DNA of 64,000 nt, from contig JANNYB010000158.1 of the NCBI GenBank assembly GCA_031409875.1, positions 1 through 64,000 on the forward strand. The letters run 5' to 3'. The notes below the pieces were generated by a model. That model worked only from the letters and a program-made list of their open reading frames with translations. It had not been told where the DNA came from and ran no database searches. The DNA comes from CALMEH01 sp031409875. Its GTDB lineage: Bacteria; Acidobacteriota; Blastocatellia; Pyrinomonadales; Pyrinomonadaceae. This document shows, piece by piece, positions 32,966 to 41,949 of the stretch (positions within the stretch are counted from its first letter, which is position 1; every line of letters starts with the position of its first letter). Position numbers and translations under genes: made by a program.

Positions 32966-34906
32966 TTATTGGAAAATGAACGAATTTGCGGTTGGTTTAT
33001 CGGTTGAGAAACCGAAGTTTGCCAAGAAATAACCGTCCCTCGATTGAAGAATATACCAATCGCCTCTTCCGGTCATCGTGTTTGAACGCCAGACGGCAAT
33101 GTCAACTTTTCCGTCGCCGTCATAATCGGCGGGAACGAGTTTGTCGGTTGCAAGTCCAAACGGAATCGCGTCAAAGTTTTGCGCCGGAACGCCTGTCGGT
33201 TTGGCAATATACCAAGTTCCGTTGCTTGGTCGAAAAACTGCCAGATTGTCCAAACCGTCGCCGTTATAATCAGCCGGAACTGCGACATCGTTGGCTAATC
33301 CGAATTGCGCCGTTGTTTGTCCGCCGGTCGAGCGATTTATTGTCCAAGTTCCGGCATTAAAAATTGCTACATCGGCTTTCAAATCGCCGTCATAATCAGC
33401 CGGAACAGGTTTATCGTTTGCGTTGCCGAGCGTGATTGTGCCGGTAAAACCTTGCGTAGATTTGAGAATATACCAAACGCCGGAGCGATAAACGGCGACA
33501 TCGGTTTTGCCGTCGCCGTCGTAATCAGCCGGAACAGGAATGTCGGTTGAAATTCCCCAACGAACACCGCGAAATCCGCCGGTTGAGCCGAAAATATACC
33601 AAATTCCATCCGACGGACGATAAACCGCCGCGTCCAATTTCCCGTCGCCGTCATAATCGCCGGGTGCGGGAATATCTGCGGCTAAACCGAATTGCTGAAT
33701 CGAAAGCCCGTTTGGTGTCGCATTAAATTGTTCTTGAAAACTGCTTATCACGCGAATTCCGCCTTGCCAAGATAAATTCGTGCCGGAAACGATTCTGGTT
33801 ATAGCCAAATCGCTCGAACCTTCGGCATCAAAATCGAAGGATGCTTTTTGTTTTTCAAACGCGCCGATGTCAACTCCGGCGATACCGTTGAGATTTCCGT
33901 CCGTATTTCGTCTGGCGCGGCGTTGGTCGGTGGTGTTTGCCAATGCCGGATCGCCCGCATCAACCGCCGGACTCGTAAGTCCGATTTCGTGTGTGCGAGT
34001 AGTGCCGCCGTTAAAGTCCGCAAAACCTAAAAGCGGGTCAACATTCAAGATATTTCCAGTAGTTGTTCCCGCGATGGTCAAACCTGTCGTGGTTTTTATC
34101 AAATTATAGCCTTGCGAGTTCATCGTTCCGGCAAAATCTGTGTTGATATTGGCATAAATCGAATTTCTCGAATTTACCGTGCCGTTTGTTACGGCAACGC
34201 CGCCGCCGGATTGTGTTCCTGTGTTACTTGAAATCGTGCTACTGACGAAAGATGCCGTTGCATTGACGTTGTTGATAAACAAACCTCCGCCGGAAAGAGT
34301 CGCCGAATTTATCGAAAGCGTCGAATTCTGAAAAATCAGATTTCCGCTCTGGACATATATTCCGCCGCCGTTTCCGGTCGAATTGCAAGCCCAGACGATA
34401 GAATTATTTATGGTTGTCGTGCCGCCATTGACTACGATACAACCGCCATTTGCAGGCGCGGTAACGCTTCCGGAAAAGATTGACAGATTATTTAATTGAA
34501 CCGTCGCGTTTGTAATATTGAAAATCCGGCTCGTGCCGAAAGAGGTTACTTCAACGCCTTTCGTATTCGATGCGTCAATCGTCAAATCGCCGGTAATTCC
34601 AAGTTCAGACGATATTTGAATTCTATTTGATTGGATTGTTTGAAACGGATTCGCGGCAAAATCAATCGTATCGGCTCCGGGCGCGTTGTTTGCGTCAATA
34701 ATTGCTTGCCGCAGACTGCCCGCTCCGGCATTGCTCGTTACGGTTACGGTAAAAGTTGCGGCGTATGTCGTCAAAGACATTGCCGTCAAAATAAAAGCCA
34801 TTGAAACGATTGGAAATGCTTTGATAAGCAATTTTTCCAATTTTGAATACACTTCGAGTGCAGCGTTGGTCGTCAAACCGACCAACGACTTGGTTAGTTC
34901 ATTCAT
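32966..34906 (-). CDS. Secreted beta-helix and FG-GAP repeat protein
   Basis: A 646-residue exported protein. The hydrophobic signal segment (about 28-49) follows an unusually long cytoplasmic head. Residues about 50-350 are a right-handed parallel beta-helix with choice-of-anchor-like 'GSLRQAIIDANNAPGADTI' and a closing 'SPAVDAGDPA...DIGAFE' motif. The rest is six FG-GAP/VCBS repeats ending 'FGFSTDKPTANSFIFQ'. Probable surface adhesin or carbohydrate-binding protein; no catalytic residues recognised. Confidence 0.82.
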   Translation of the reverse strand: MNELTKSLVGLTTNAALEVYSKLEKLLIKAFPIVSMAFILTAMSLTTYAATFTVTVTSNAGAGSLRQAIIDANNAPGADTIDFAANPFQTIQSNRIQISSELGITGDLTIDASNTKGVEVTSFGTSRIFNITNATVQLNNLSIFSGSVTAPANGGCIVVNGGTTTINNSIVWACNSTGNGGGIYVQSGNLIFQNSTLSINSATLSGGGLFINNVNATASFVSSTISSNTGTQSGGGVAVTNGTVNSRNSIYANINTDFAGTMNSQGYNLIKTTTGLTIAGTTTGNILNVDPLLGFADFNGGTTRTHEIGLTSPAVDAGDPALANTTDQRRARRNTDGNLNGIAGVDIGAFEKQKASFDFDAEGSSDLAITRIVSGTNLSWQGGIRVISSFQEQFNATPNGLSIQQFGLAADIPAPGDYDGDGKLDAAVYRPSDGIWYIFGSTGGFRGVRWGISTDIPVPADYDGDGKTDVAVYRSGVWYILKSTQGFTGTITLGNANDKPVPADYDGDLKADVAIFNAGTWTINRSTGGQTTAQFGLANDVAVPADYNGDGLDNLAVFRPSNGTWYIAKPTGVPAQNFDAIPFGLATDKLVPADYDGDGKVDIAVWRSNTMTGRGDWYILQSRDGYFLANFGFSTDKPTANSFIFQ

Positions 34907-35081
34907 AAATTCCTCCAGATTATTTTGTAGATGCTATCTACTTTGCTTTGTGCAATGAAAGGAACGACAGGTTAGAAATTTTCTTGCAAAGTTTTTTGAA
35001 CTTGGAGCAGATTTAGATTTGATCTACGGTAACAGAAGCCTGCGCGTGAGCAAGGGCGGACACGCCTTCCGCCCTAACCGC

Positions 35082-35149
35082 GAAGAAGAAAGGGAGAAAG
35101 GGAGATATGCTTAAAAACAATCTCCCTTTCTCCCTTTCTCCCCTTCTTC
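35082..35149. repeat. Palindromic word repeat upstream of the beta-helix gene
   Basis: The left arm is 'GAAGAAGAAAGGGAGAAAGG' (35082-35105) and the right arm 'TCTCCCTTTCTCCC' repeats (35121-35149). It ends one base from the stop codon of the delta-60 gene. A second small hairpin, GGGCGGA-CACGCCT-TCCGCCC, lies at about 35054-35074. Confidence 0.82.
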
Positions 35150-35150
35150 T

Positions 35151-37970
35151 CTACTGTGCCGTAAAGTCCAAGTCCGCAATATTATCATTAACTTGAATGA
35201 CTTTCGGCGAAAATACGAAGCGTTTTGACCCGACGGCGATGATGTAAGTTTCGCCGACTTCGACATCATCGAAACTGTAATAACCGAACGAACCTGTCCG
35301 CACACTCCGCGAAATGCCGTTGCTGTCAGTCAGATTAACAATCGCATTCCGCAAGCCGTTTCTGTTTGCGGTCATCACTCTGCCCGACACCGAAACATTG
35401 GCGGCGAGAACAGGGAATATGAACGCAATTTGCACCTTTTCTTCGGTGGTTTCCGAGCCGGTTTGAAAACCCGTGCGATAAAAGCCGCGGGCGCGGATGA
35501 GAACATTTTGTCCGGTCGGAATGTTCTGTCCGGCGAGTGTGTAACCGGCGGCGTTCGGAGCGAACGGAATTTTGTTCTGCAATCCGCAATCCGCAATCCA
35601 CAATCCGCAATCCGTAAGGCTGTTGGTCGCCGTTCCCAATAATGTCCAATTCGCGCCATTGTCGGTTGATTGCTCGAAGATAACGCGGGCAAACTGTGCG
35701 CCTGAACCGTCGCGGGTGAGCGTCAAAGTTGTCTGCGTAACGGCGAGCGTCGAGAGCGCGGCGGTGTCGTTTGATAGACGGGCAAAAAGACTGCGCGATT
35801 GTCCGCCGATATTAGTAAATTGTCCGCCCACGAGAATTTTCCCGTCTGCCAGCACTGCGATTGAATCAACTTCATTGTCAACATTCGGGTTAAACGAATC
35901 AGCCAAGTTGGTTGTGCCATCAAGACGGGCAAGACGGTTGCGCGGCTGTCCGCCGATGTTGGTAAATGCGCCGCCCGCGAGAACTTTCCCGTCTGCTTGC
36001 ACCGCGATTGACCAGACAACATTATTTGCATTTGGGTCAAACGAATCAGCCGCTCCGGTTGTTGCCTCAAGGCGAGCGATGCGATTGCGCGGTTGTCCGC
36101 CGATGTTGGTAAAAATTCCGCCCGCAATAACTTTGCCGTCAGATTGCACCGCGATTGAATAGACTTGGCTGTTAGCATTCGGATTAAAGCCGAGGTCGGG
36201 TGTGCCGTCAGAATTTAGCCGGGCGATACGGTTTCGGGTTTGTCCGCCGATGTTTGTAAAAAAGCCTGCGGCTAAAATCTTGCCGTCTGACTGCGTAGCG
36301 ATTGATAAGACAATATTGTTGGCATTCGGATCGAACGAATCGGCAAGTCCGGTAACAGGATCAAGGCGGGCGATGCGGTTGCGGGTTTGTCCGCCGATGT
36401 TTGTAAAAAAGCCGCCCACGAGAATCTTGCCGTCCGGTTGAACGGCGATTGCGACGACAAAGTTGTTCGCATCCGGGTCAAATGAATCAGCCGCTCCGGT
36501 AACGGAATTGAGGCGGGCGATGCGGTTGCGGGTTTGCCCGCCGATGTTGGTGAACTGTCCGCTGGTGAGAATCTGCCCGTCTGCCTGCACCGCGATTGAA
36601 TCAATAATATTATTTGCGTTCGGGTTAAAAGCGGTATCAAGCGTGCCGTCCGCGTTGAGCCGGGCGATATTGTTTCGAGCCACGCCCAAAACATTAGAAA
36701 ATGTGCCGCCGATTAGAACTTTACCGTTTGTTTGGACGGCGATAGCGAGAACAAAGCTCCCAATTGTGCTGAGATTAAGCGTTTGGTCAAGCGTGCCGTC
36801 GCGTTCGAGTCGGGCGATGCGGTTGCGCGGTTGTCCGCCGATGGTGTTGAATTTGCCGCCAACAAGAATCTTGCCGTCGGACTGCACTGCCATTGAATCT
36901 ACTTGATTGTCCACATTCGGGTTAAATGGGGTGTCAAGAGTTCCGTCTAAATTAAATCTAGCAATATGGTTGCGTATAACGGTTGCTCCACCGTTTGGTG
37001 CAACGCTTGTAAAACTTCCGCCTGCAAGAATTTTGCCATCCGATTGCACCACGATTGACCAAACAATTTCGTCTGTGCTGGGGTCGAATGAATCGGCTAA
37101 TCCGGTTACGGCATCAAGACGAGCAATGTTATTGCGCGGCTGTCCGCCGATGCTGATAAATTGTCCGCCCGCAAGAACTTTGCCGTCCGCTTGCACCGCG
37201 ATTGATAAAATACCACCACTTGAATTTGGATTAAAAACGGTGTCAAGTGTGCCGTCTATGTTCAAACGGGCGATGCGGTTGCGTATAAAACCTGCTCCGC
37301 CGTTTGGCGTAATGCTACTAAAATCTCCGCCAATAAGAATTTTGCCGTTTGACTGCACCGCGATTGAATAGACAAGACCGCTTGCATTTGGGTCAAACGC
37401 GGTGTCGAGTGTGCCGTTTGCATTAAATCGGGCAATGTAATTGCGCGTAACTGTTGCGCCGCCATTTGGCGCAACGCTCGTGAAATTGCCGCCCATAAGA
37501 ATTTTTCCGTCCGACTGCACTACGATTGAAAAAAATTCGCCGTTTGAATTCGGGTCAAATGTCGTGTCGAGTGTGCCGTCGGGGTTAAACCGTGCAATGT
37601 TGTTGCGCGTAACTGTTGCACCACCGTTTGGCGAAACGCTTGTGAAATTACCGCCCGCCAGAATCTTGCCATCTGATTGCACCGCCATCGAAAAAACAGA
37701 ATTGTTGGCGTTTGGGTCAAAAGTCATATCGAGTGTGCCGTCGGCATTAAGCCGGGCAATGCGATTACGGGCAACACCCGAAACGGTGGTAAATTCACCA
37801 CCAATTAAAATCTTGCCATCCGCTTGAATGGCAAAAGTGCGAATTGTCCCGTTTGCATTCGGGTTAAAACCGTCAAGCGCAGATTGCGCGGCTATTGTTT
37901 GGCTGAATGTTAAAAAAAATAATCCGATGATTAGCGCAAATAGCGTAGATATTGCCGATGGTTGTTTCAT
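35151..37970 (-). CDS. Secreted delta-60 repeat protein with carboxypeptidase-regulatory tail
   Basis: A 939-residue exported protein: signal peptide about 1-29, then about 14 highly regular repeats ('ADGKILVGG.FT.IGGQ.RNRIARL...G..D..FDPNANN'). A fibronectin-like domain (about 745-850) and an 80-residue C-terminal beta-sandwich ('GSFGYYSFDDVEVG') follow, the latter shared with the CHRD protein at 11367. Residues about 784-798 ('LTDCGLWIADCGLQ') come from a tandem word insertion. Repeats are nearly identical at the DNA level, so recombination between them is likely. Function unknown. Confidence 0.85.
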   Translation of the reverse strand: MKQPSAISTLFALIIGLFFLTFSQTIAAQSALDGFNPNANGTIRTFAIQADGKILIGGEFTTVSGVARNRIARLNADGTLDMTFDPNANNSVFSMAVQSDGKILAGGNFTSVSPNGGATVTRNNIARFNPDGTLDTTFDPNSNGEFFSIVVQSDGKILMGGNFTSVAPNGGATVTRNYIARFNANGTLDTAFDPNASGLVYSIAVQSNGKILIGGDFSSITPNGGAGFIRNRIARLNIDGTLDTVFNPNSSGGILSIAVQADGKVLAGGQFISIGGQPRNNIARLDAVTGLADSFDPSTDEIVWSIVVQSDGKILAGGSFTSVAPNGGATVIRNHIARFNLDGTLDTPFNPNVDNQVDSMAVQSDGKILVGGKFNTIGGQPRNRIARLERDGTLDQTLNLSTIGSFVLAIAVQTNGKVLIGGTFSNVLGVARNNIARLNADGTLDTAFNPNANNIIDSIAVQADGQILTSGQFTNIGGQTRNRIARLNSVTGAADSFDPDANNFVVAIAVQPDGKILVGGFFTNIGGQTRNRIARLDPVTGLADSFDPNANNIVLSIATQSDGKILAAGFFTNIGGQTRNRIARLNSDGTPDLGFNPNANSQVYSIAVQSDGKVIAGGIFTNIGGQPRNRIARLEATTGAADSFDPNANNVVWSIAVQADGKVLAGGAFTNIGGQPRNRLARLDGTTNLADSFNPNVDNEVDSIAVLADGKILVGGQFTNIGGQSRSLFARLSNDTAALSTLAVTQTTLTLTRDGSGAQFARVIFEQSTDNGANWTLLGTATNSLTDCGLWIADCGLQNKIPFAPNAAGYTLAGQNIPTGQNVLIRARGFYRTGFQTGSETTEEKVQIAFIFPVLAANVSVSGRVMTANRNGLRNAIVNLTDSNGISRSVRTGSFGYYSFDDVEVGETYIIAVGSKRFVFSPKVIQVNDNIADLDFTAQ
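35579..35618. repeat. In-frame tandem word repeat in the delta-60 gene
   Basis: Four to five copies of 'AATCCGC' or 'AATCCAC'-type units. It encodes 'DCGLWIADCGL' on the minus strand. No matching second arm is seen. Confidence 0.8.
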
Positions 37971-38299
37971 TTCTCATTTCCTCCAAAATAGATAATCTAA
38001 TGTTACCGATTAGAAAAAATGAAAATAAGTTGTCCACAAACTACCACAAATATTCGCTAATGAAAACAAAAGATTAAAATAGTCGGTGAGTAGAAAACTT
38101 TAGCACCGCAGAATATAGGACACTTACAATAGGTGTCGAGTCCTAAAGATGTGTTGCTGAAAAAATAAAAGCAAACTTTTTGGTAATTGAAACTAACTTG
38201 CTGATGTTAATTGATAGAAATGCAATACAAGTAGCGTTTTGAAGAATTTTCTTTAAGATGAGGAATGAATTAAATCAACTATTATTCATCCCTCATTTT
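37971..38299. other. Gene-free gap with a hairpin at its end
   Basis: It carries the ribosome-binding region of the delta-60 gene (GGAGGAAATGAGAAATG). A hairpin at 38257-38297 (GATGAGGAATGAAT with ATTCATCCCTCATT, then T-rich) lies just past the stop of the small membrane protein gene and may terminate it. Nothing else recognised. Confidence 0.55.
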
Positions 38300-38680
38300 T
38301 TATTTAATCGCTTTGGCAATCAAGCCGATGCCGCCAGCGAGCAGGACGAGCATCATTATTGTGTTAAATAGACTTGTCGGTTGGAAATAAACGGTCAGAT
38401 TCATCAAAATTCCGGTGGCGATGATGATAATGCCGACGAAAAGCAGAATCCAACCGAGAATTGATTTGCCGTTAAAGAACAAAATACCGATGCCGAAAGT
38501 CAGCGGAATCAGCGTCAAACCGAAAGTGTTGTAACCATAAAGCGACCAAAAACTACTCGTAACCGTAACTTGATTGGTCAAAAGATACGCGCCCGCGACC
38601 GCCATTCCAAGTCCGATAAAAAACTCGATTAAACCGCCCGAAGTTCCGCCTGCGCCGTTAAATTTATATTCATCGCTCAT
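38300..38680 (-). CDS. Small four-helix membrane protein
   Basis: A 126-residue inner-membrane protein with hydrophobic segments at about 17-35, 50-70, 73-93 and 103-123. The N-terminus is a short glycine-rich head. No family or function recognised. The gene lies downstream of the metallopeptidase-like gene, from which a 106-bp palindromic element separates it. Confidence 0.7.
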   Translation of the reverse strand: MSDEYKFNGAGGTSGGLIEFFIGLGMAVAGAYLLTNQVTVTSSFWSLYGYNTFGLTLIPLTFGIGILFFNGKSILGWILLFVGIIIIATGILMNLTVYFQPTSLFNTIMMLVLLAGGIGLIAKAIK

Positions 38681-38691
38681 AGTTTGGTTTT

Positions 38692-38797
38692 GTCAGAACC
38701 GCCTGCGGTAGCGGGCGGTTGAAGATTAACATTAGAAATATTTGCCAACAAATTGAACAGTAGATTTAAACCACCCGCTACCGCAGGCGGTTCTGAC
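38692..38797. repeat. Palindromic element, second copy of the one in the TPR-CHAT gene
   Basis: 29-bp arms (38692-38720 and 38769-38797; one mismatch) that match the arms at 18592. The 48-bp middle differs. It ends one base before the stop codon of the metallopeptidase-like gene. Confidence 0.9.
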
Positions 38798-38798
38798 T

Positions 38799-39308
38799 TT
38801 AGTTCCCAAATCCGCCGACTTCCGTAAATTTCTTGCGAAAACGCTCGTCGTGTCCGGCTTGAATATCTTGCCGACAAAAATAAGCGTGTGTCAATTCGTG
38901 TTTTAGAATGTTAGTAATCTGTTTTTGATTTCCTTTATTATAAAACGCTTTTTTCATATAAATCGTCGGAGATTTATTCTCACAAACATTATACGCCACG
39001 CCGCCTTCTTTGCCTTCTTCGCCTTTTTCAATCGGTTCGTTCGTCAAATAAACGGGAACGGAGCGCATTCGGTCAAACAAATTCAACAGCGCGTCGGTTT
39101 CTCTCTGCAATTTTGCATCGCGTTCGCCTTTCGGTTTCGGCGTTGGCGTTTTTGCGACATTTGAAATTTGTTCGGGCGATTTATTTGTATTTACTTCCGC
39201 CGTAGTCGAATTCCAAAAATAATAAACAATCAAAAAAACGCCCGATACCAGCAAAACCAATACGGCAAAAATGAGGAGAATAATTTTAGAAATCGAACTT
39301 TTGAACAT
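38799..39308 (-). CDS. Membrane-anchored SprT-like zinc metallopeptidase
   Basis: A 169-residue protein with an N-terminal membrane helix (about 9-31), a polar linker and a C-terminal 'ILKHELTHAYFC' (about 137-148). The HExxH in 'HELTH' is the zinc-binding, catalytic motif of gluzincin/SprT-like peptidases. The domain is short and ends 'EVGGFGN', so a complete SprT fold is not certain. It begins one codon after the YhcG-type nuclease gene; the two look co-transcribed. Confidence 0.65.
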   Translation of the reverse strand: MFKSSISKIILLIFAVLVLLVSGVFLIVYYFWNSTTAEVNTNKSPEQISNVAKTPTPKPKGERDAKLQRETDALLNLFDRMRSVPVYLTNEPIEKGEEGKEGGVAYNVCENKSPTIYMKKAFYNKGNQKQITNILKHELTHAYFCRQDIQAGHDERFRKKFTEVGGFGN

Positions 39309-39309
39309 T

Positions 39310-40305
39310 TTATTTTAATTCTTTCAGCGTTTTGTTAAGTTCCTCAATCAATTGCTTTTCACTCGGCAAGAGCAATTCATATTTGCTCGCCAAAATTTGA
39401 CGGTTGTCTTCGGGCAGAGAATATTTTACGACCAAATCGTTTTTGTCGGCGCAGAGCAAAATTCCGATTGTCGGGTTTTCAAAATCACATTTTTCCTCGC
39501 GGTCATAATAATTGACATACATTTGCAATTGCCCTAAATCCTGATGAGTAAGTTTTTCGCGTTTGATTTCAAACAACACGAAACATTGCAAAAGGCGATT
39601 GTAAAAGACCAAATCAATAAAAAATTCATCGCCGTCGAGATGAATTCGTTTTTGCCGCGCCACAAACGAAAATCCGTTGCCGATTTCGAGCAGAAAGTCT
39701 TGTAAATGCGTGATGATAGCTTTCTCGAAATCTTTTTCGTAATAACTCGTTTCGCGCTTTAGCCCAAGAAACTCCAAAACCATCGGGTCTTTGATAATTT
39801 CCCTCGCATCGGTCGGAAATTTCTCTTTCCGCGCAACTGCCAGAACACTTTCGACATCATTGCTCAACAACAATCTCTCAAAAAGCTGTGAATTTATCTG
39901 ACGCTCCATCTGCCGCGATGTCCAATTATTTTTGACAGTTTCGGCAATGTAAAATTCGCGTTTATCTTCGCTTTCGATGCGAATCAGCAGTTTGTATTGA
40001 GTCCAGTTCAATTGCGAACGCAGTGCATTCGCAATTGGGAATGTGCGATAAAATTGGCGAATCAATTCCAATTGACGAATCGAAAAACCGCTTCCAAATT
40101 CGGGTTGAAGTTGTTCAGACAGCAATTTTATCAGAAATTTCCCGTAATCCGCACGGTCTTTGCCTTGTTGTTCTTCTTCAAAAATTCGGTTGCCGATGTG
40201 CCAATACATTTGGACGCGCACAAAATCCACCGAACGAATCGCACTTTCACGCGATTGTTCGATGATTTGTTTAATGTCGGAAACGAACGATTTATTACTT
40301 AACAT
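39310..40305 (-). CDS. YhcG-type PD-(D/E)xK nuclease (DUF1016)
   Basis: A 331-residue protein. The N-terminal helical part has 'VQMYWHIGNRIFEEEQQG' and 'LIRQFYRTFPIANALRSQLNW' (about 32-105), typical of YhcG/DUF1016. The C-terminal nuclease core has 'DEFFIDLVFYNRLL' and 'FVLFEIKRE' (about 215-250), giving the D...ExK catalytic set. YhcG proteins are linked with DNA processing and RM systems, but their role is not settled. It lies directly after the asnS 3'-end remnant, so it was probably the original downstream neighbour of asnS before the RM insertion. Confidence 0.85.
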   Translation of the reverse strand: MLSNKSFVSDIKQIIEQSRESAIRSVDFVRVQMYWHIGNRIFEEEQQGKDRADYGKFLIKLLSEQLQPEFGSGFSIRQLELIRQFYRTFPIANALRSQLNWTQYKLLIRIESEDKREFYIAETVKNNWTSRQMERQINSQLFERLLLSNDVESVLAVARKEKFPTDAREIIKDPMVLEFLGLKRETSYYEKDFEKAIITHLQDFLLEIGNGFSFVARQKRIHLDGDEFFIDLVFYNRLLQCFVLFEIKREKLTHQDLGQLQMYVNYYDREEKCDFENPTIGILLCADKNDLVVKYSLPEDNRQILASKYELLLPSEKQLIEELNKTLKELK

Positions 40306-40313
40306 TATTTTTC

Positions 40314-40403
40314 TACGGTTTCAAACGATTCAACATTCGCGGAAACGGAATTGTTTCGCGGACGTGTTCGATGCCGCACATCCAAGCGGTGGCGCGTTCA
40401 ACG
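40314..40403 (-). pseudogene. Displaced 3' end of asnS
   Basis: It translates 'VERATAWMCGIEH' to 'RMLNRLKP' and a TAG stop, identical at protein level to the end of the intact asnS. All five base differences from the intact copy are synonymous, so it derives from a functional allele and not from decay of a local copy. Confidence 0.88.
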
Positions 40404-40426
40404 ACTGGCGTGCAGAACCAAACTTT

Positions 40427-40885
40427 TTATTTGAATATTTCAGCAAAAACCATTTCCAGATTTTCTTCTGATACTTCCAACATTTCGCCGTGTTTAATGT
40501 TCAACGAACTCAAAACGGACGCAAATTTTTGAAAGCCGTTTTCGCTTCGCAGTTCAATCCAATCAACATTCAGACTGTTCAACTGACGCTTGTTCATATC
40601 AGAAAGTTTATCGGCGACAAAAACGCGGCTGTCTCTGGCAATGACGGCATCGGCACTTTCGGGATTGCCTTTGCCCATCAATTTAACTTCGCACTTATAT
40701 CGGTTGTTTCCTTCGATAAAGTAAAAATCTATCTCACGTTCAAAAGTCGTTTCATCAACTTCAACATCTTTGCCTTTGAGTTTGACTGAGTAATTTTCGT
40801 CAGCCACCTGATATAACTTGCACAGCGTCAACATCAAAGGCTTTTCGACTTTTTTGCCTGCCGTTGACCATAAACCGCCGCGCAA
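40427..40885 (-). pseudogene. Restriction endonuclease fragment (CfrBI-like), 5' part missing
   Basis: A 152-residue reading frame with a TTG as first start. In-frame codons before it ('VKRAAL') run straight into a stop, and 'RAALRGGLWSTAGKKVEKPL' looks like the middle of a protein. 'DFYFIEGNNRYKCEVKLMG' (about 52-70) provides a PD-(D/E)xK-like D...ExK core. From memory it resembles the C-terminal part of CfrBI-type type II endonucleases. The N-terminal half is absent, so it is probably inactive. It lies at the far end of the asnS island. Confidence 0.55.
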
Positions 40886-40896
40886 AGCCGCACGTT

Positions 40897-41112
40897 TTAC
40901 TCATCGTTGGCAGTATCATCAATTAAACCTTTGAGATTATCTGCATAATCGTAAATCTCTATGCGCTGTCCATTGAAATAGCTGTCATCTTCAAAATCAA
41001 CAGCAACCCAACGCCATTGTTGCTTTCCGTTGATTTCACAATTAACAGGTTGTAGAAAAACACCTGTCGCAAAAATTTTATCTGTTTCTGAAATCGTTGT
41101 TTGATTATCCAT
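40897..41112 (-). CDS. Small hypothetical protein in the RM island
   Basis: A 71-residue acidic protein ('WRWVAVDFEDDSYFNGQRI'). No HTH, so it does not look like a control (C) protein. No family recognised. It ends 11 bases before the endonuclease fragment in another frame, so it could be either an independent gene or a remnant. Confidence 0.45.
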   Translation of the reverse strand: MDNQTTISETDKIFATGVFLQPVNCEINGKQQWRWVAVDFEDDSYFNGQRIEIYDYADNLKGLIDDTANDE

Positions 41113-41166
41113 TTTGTGCTAAAAACTTCTCCCGCATCTGGCTGAAGTTTTTGACCGATTGAAAAT

Positions 41167-41949
41167 TTAAATTTCTTCGGCGTGTTCGTATAAATCAGGC
41201 AGGTGATTTTGCCTTAAACGAAACTTTGTGCCGTGATTATGACCACTTCGAGCGTCAAAATCTACTAATACAAAGCCTTCACGCAAACCTTGTAAGAACT
41301 TTTCAAAACTAAAGCGCGTCAATTTTAAGATTTTTTGATAATGATAAAATTCTTGTCCTGCTTCGCGTTTTACTTTAGCTTGAACGTAAAAGCAATTATG
41401 CAACTTTGTTCCTGCCTTAGCGGCTAAATCTGCAAATCCCCAATACGGTTGTGGATTTAACTCATCAAGCATAATGCGTTTTTCAACCGAGTTAAGCCAA
41501 TCACTGTGCTTTACTGCAACCATTGAACTATCAAAAGAAATTAAAACTTTTTGTTCGACTTCATCTATTAAAACTTTAAATCCTCTATCGCTTGGTGCAA
41601 GTCCGTGAATGGTTTGACGAAAGCTCATTTCGGTTTCTGGATAACCGTTTCCTGCTTTTTGATGTCGCCAACCGTATTTTGGCAACAAAGTAGATGGGAC
41701 AAATTTCAATGCTTGCGGAGAAGGCTCAACGTGAAAGAGAGTTGTTAAGGATGATGTTCCTAATCTTTGTGTCTTTAACTCCCATTCAGCAGCATTTGGA
41801 ATAGGTAAATTATTTTCTTCAATTCCTAATAAATCTTCAAGGGTATTACCGATTCCACCGTGATTACCGTGCCGGGCATTTGAAATAAATCCTAAATCAC
41901 GAATTTTTTTTAATTCTTCTATAAGCGTTTCTTTCGTATAAATTTTCAT
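41167..41949 (-). CDS. MvaI/BcnI-type restriction endonuclease
   Basis: A 260-residue type II endonuclease. 'GGIGNTLEDLLGIEENNLP' (about 31-49) and 'AEWELKTQR' (about 54-62) form the MvaI/BcnI catalytic core, where E and K lie in ExK. These enzymes are monomeric and cut CCWGG or CCSGG sites, nicking one strand at a time. The exact site here is unknown. Its ATG overlaps the methyltransferase stop as TAATG, so translation is coupled and the modifying enzyme is made first. Confidence 0.82.
   Translation of the reverse strand: MKIYTKETLIEELKKIRDLGFISNARHGNHGGIGNTLEDLLGIEENNLPIPNAAEWELKTQRLGTSSLTTLFHVEPSPQALKFVPSTLLPKYGWRHQKAGNGYPETEMSFRQTIHGLAPSDRGFKVLIDEVEQKVLISFDSSMVAVKHSDWLNSVEKRIMLDELNPQPYWGFADLAAKAGTKLHNCFYVQAKVKREAGQEFYHYQKILKLTRFSFEKFLQGLREGFVLVDFDARSGHNHGTKFRLRQNHLPDLYEHAEEI

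Noticed and set aside
35151..37970. Regularly spaced DNA repeats resembling a CRISPR array
   Set aside because: Spacing is a multiple of three, and the repeats and intervening sequence form one open frame of delta-60 protein repeats.
38677..38877. 66-codon minus-strand frame across the palindrome at 38692
   Set aside because: It is made mostly of translated palindrome arms and overlaps the HELTH gene in another frame.
40897..41112. RM control (C) protein
   Set aside because: Size and place would fit, but there is no helix-turn-helix and no C-box-like repeat before the RM genes.
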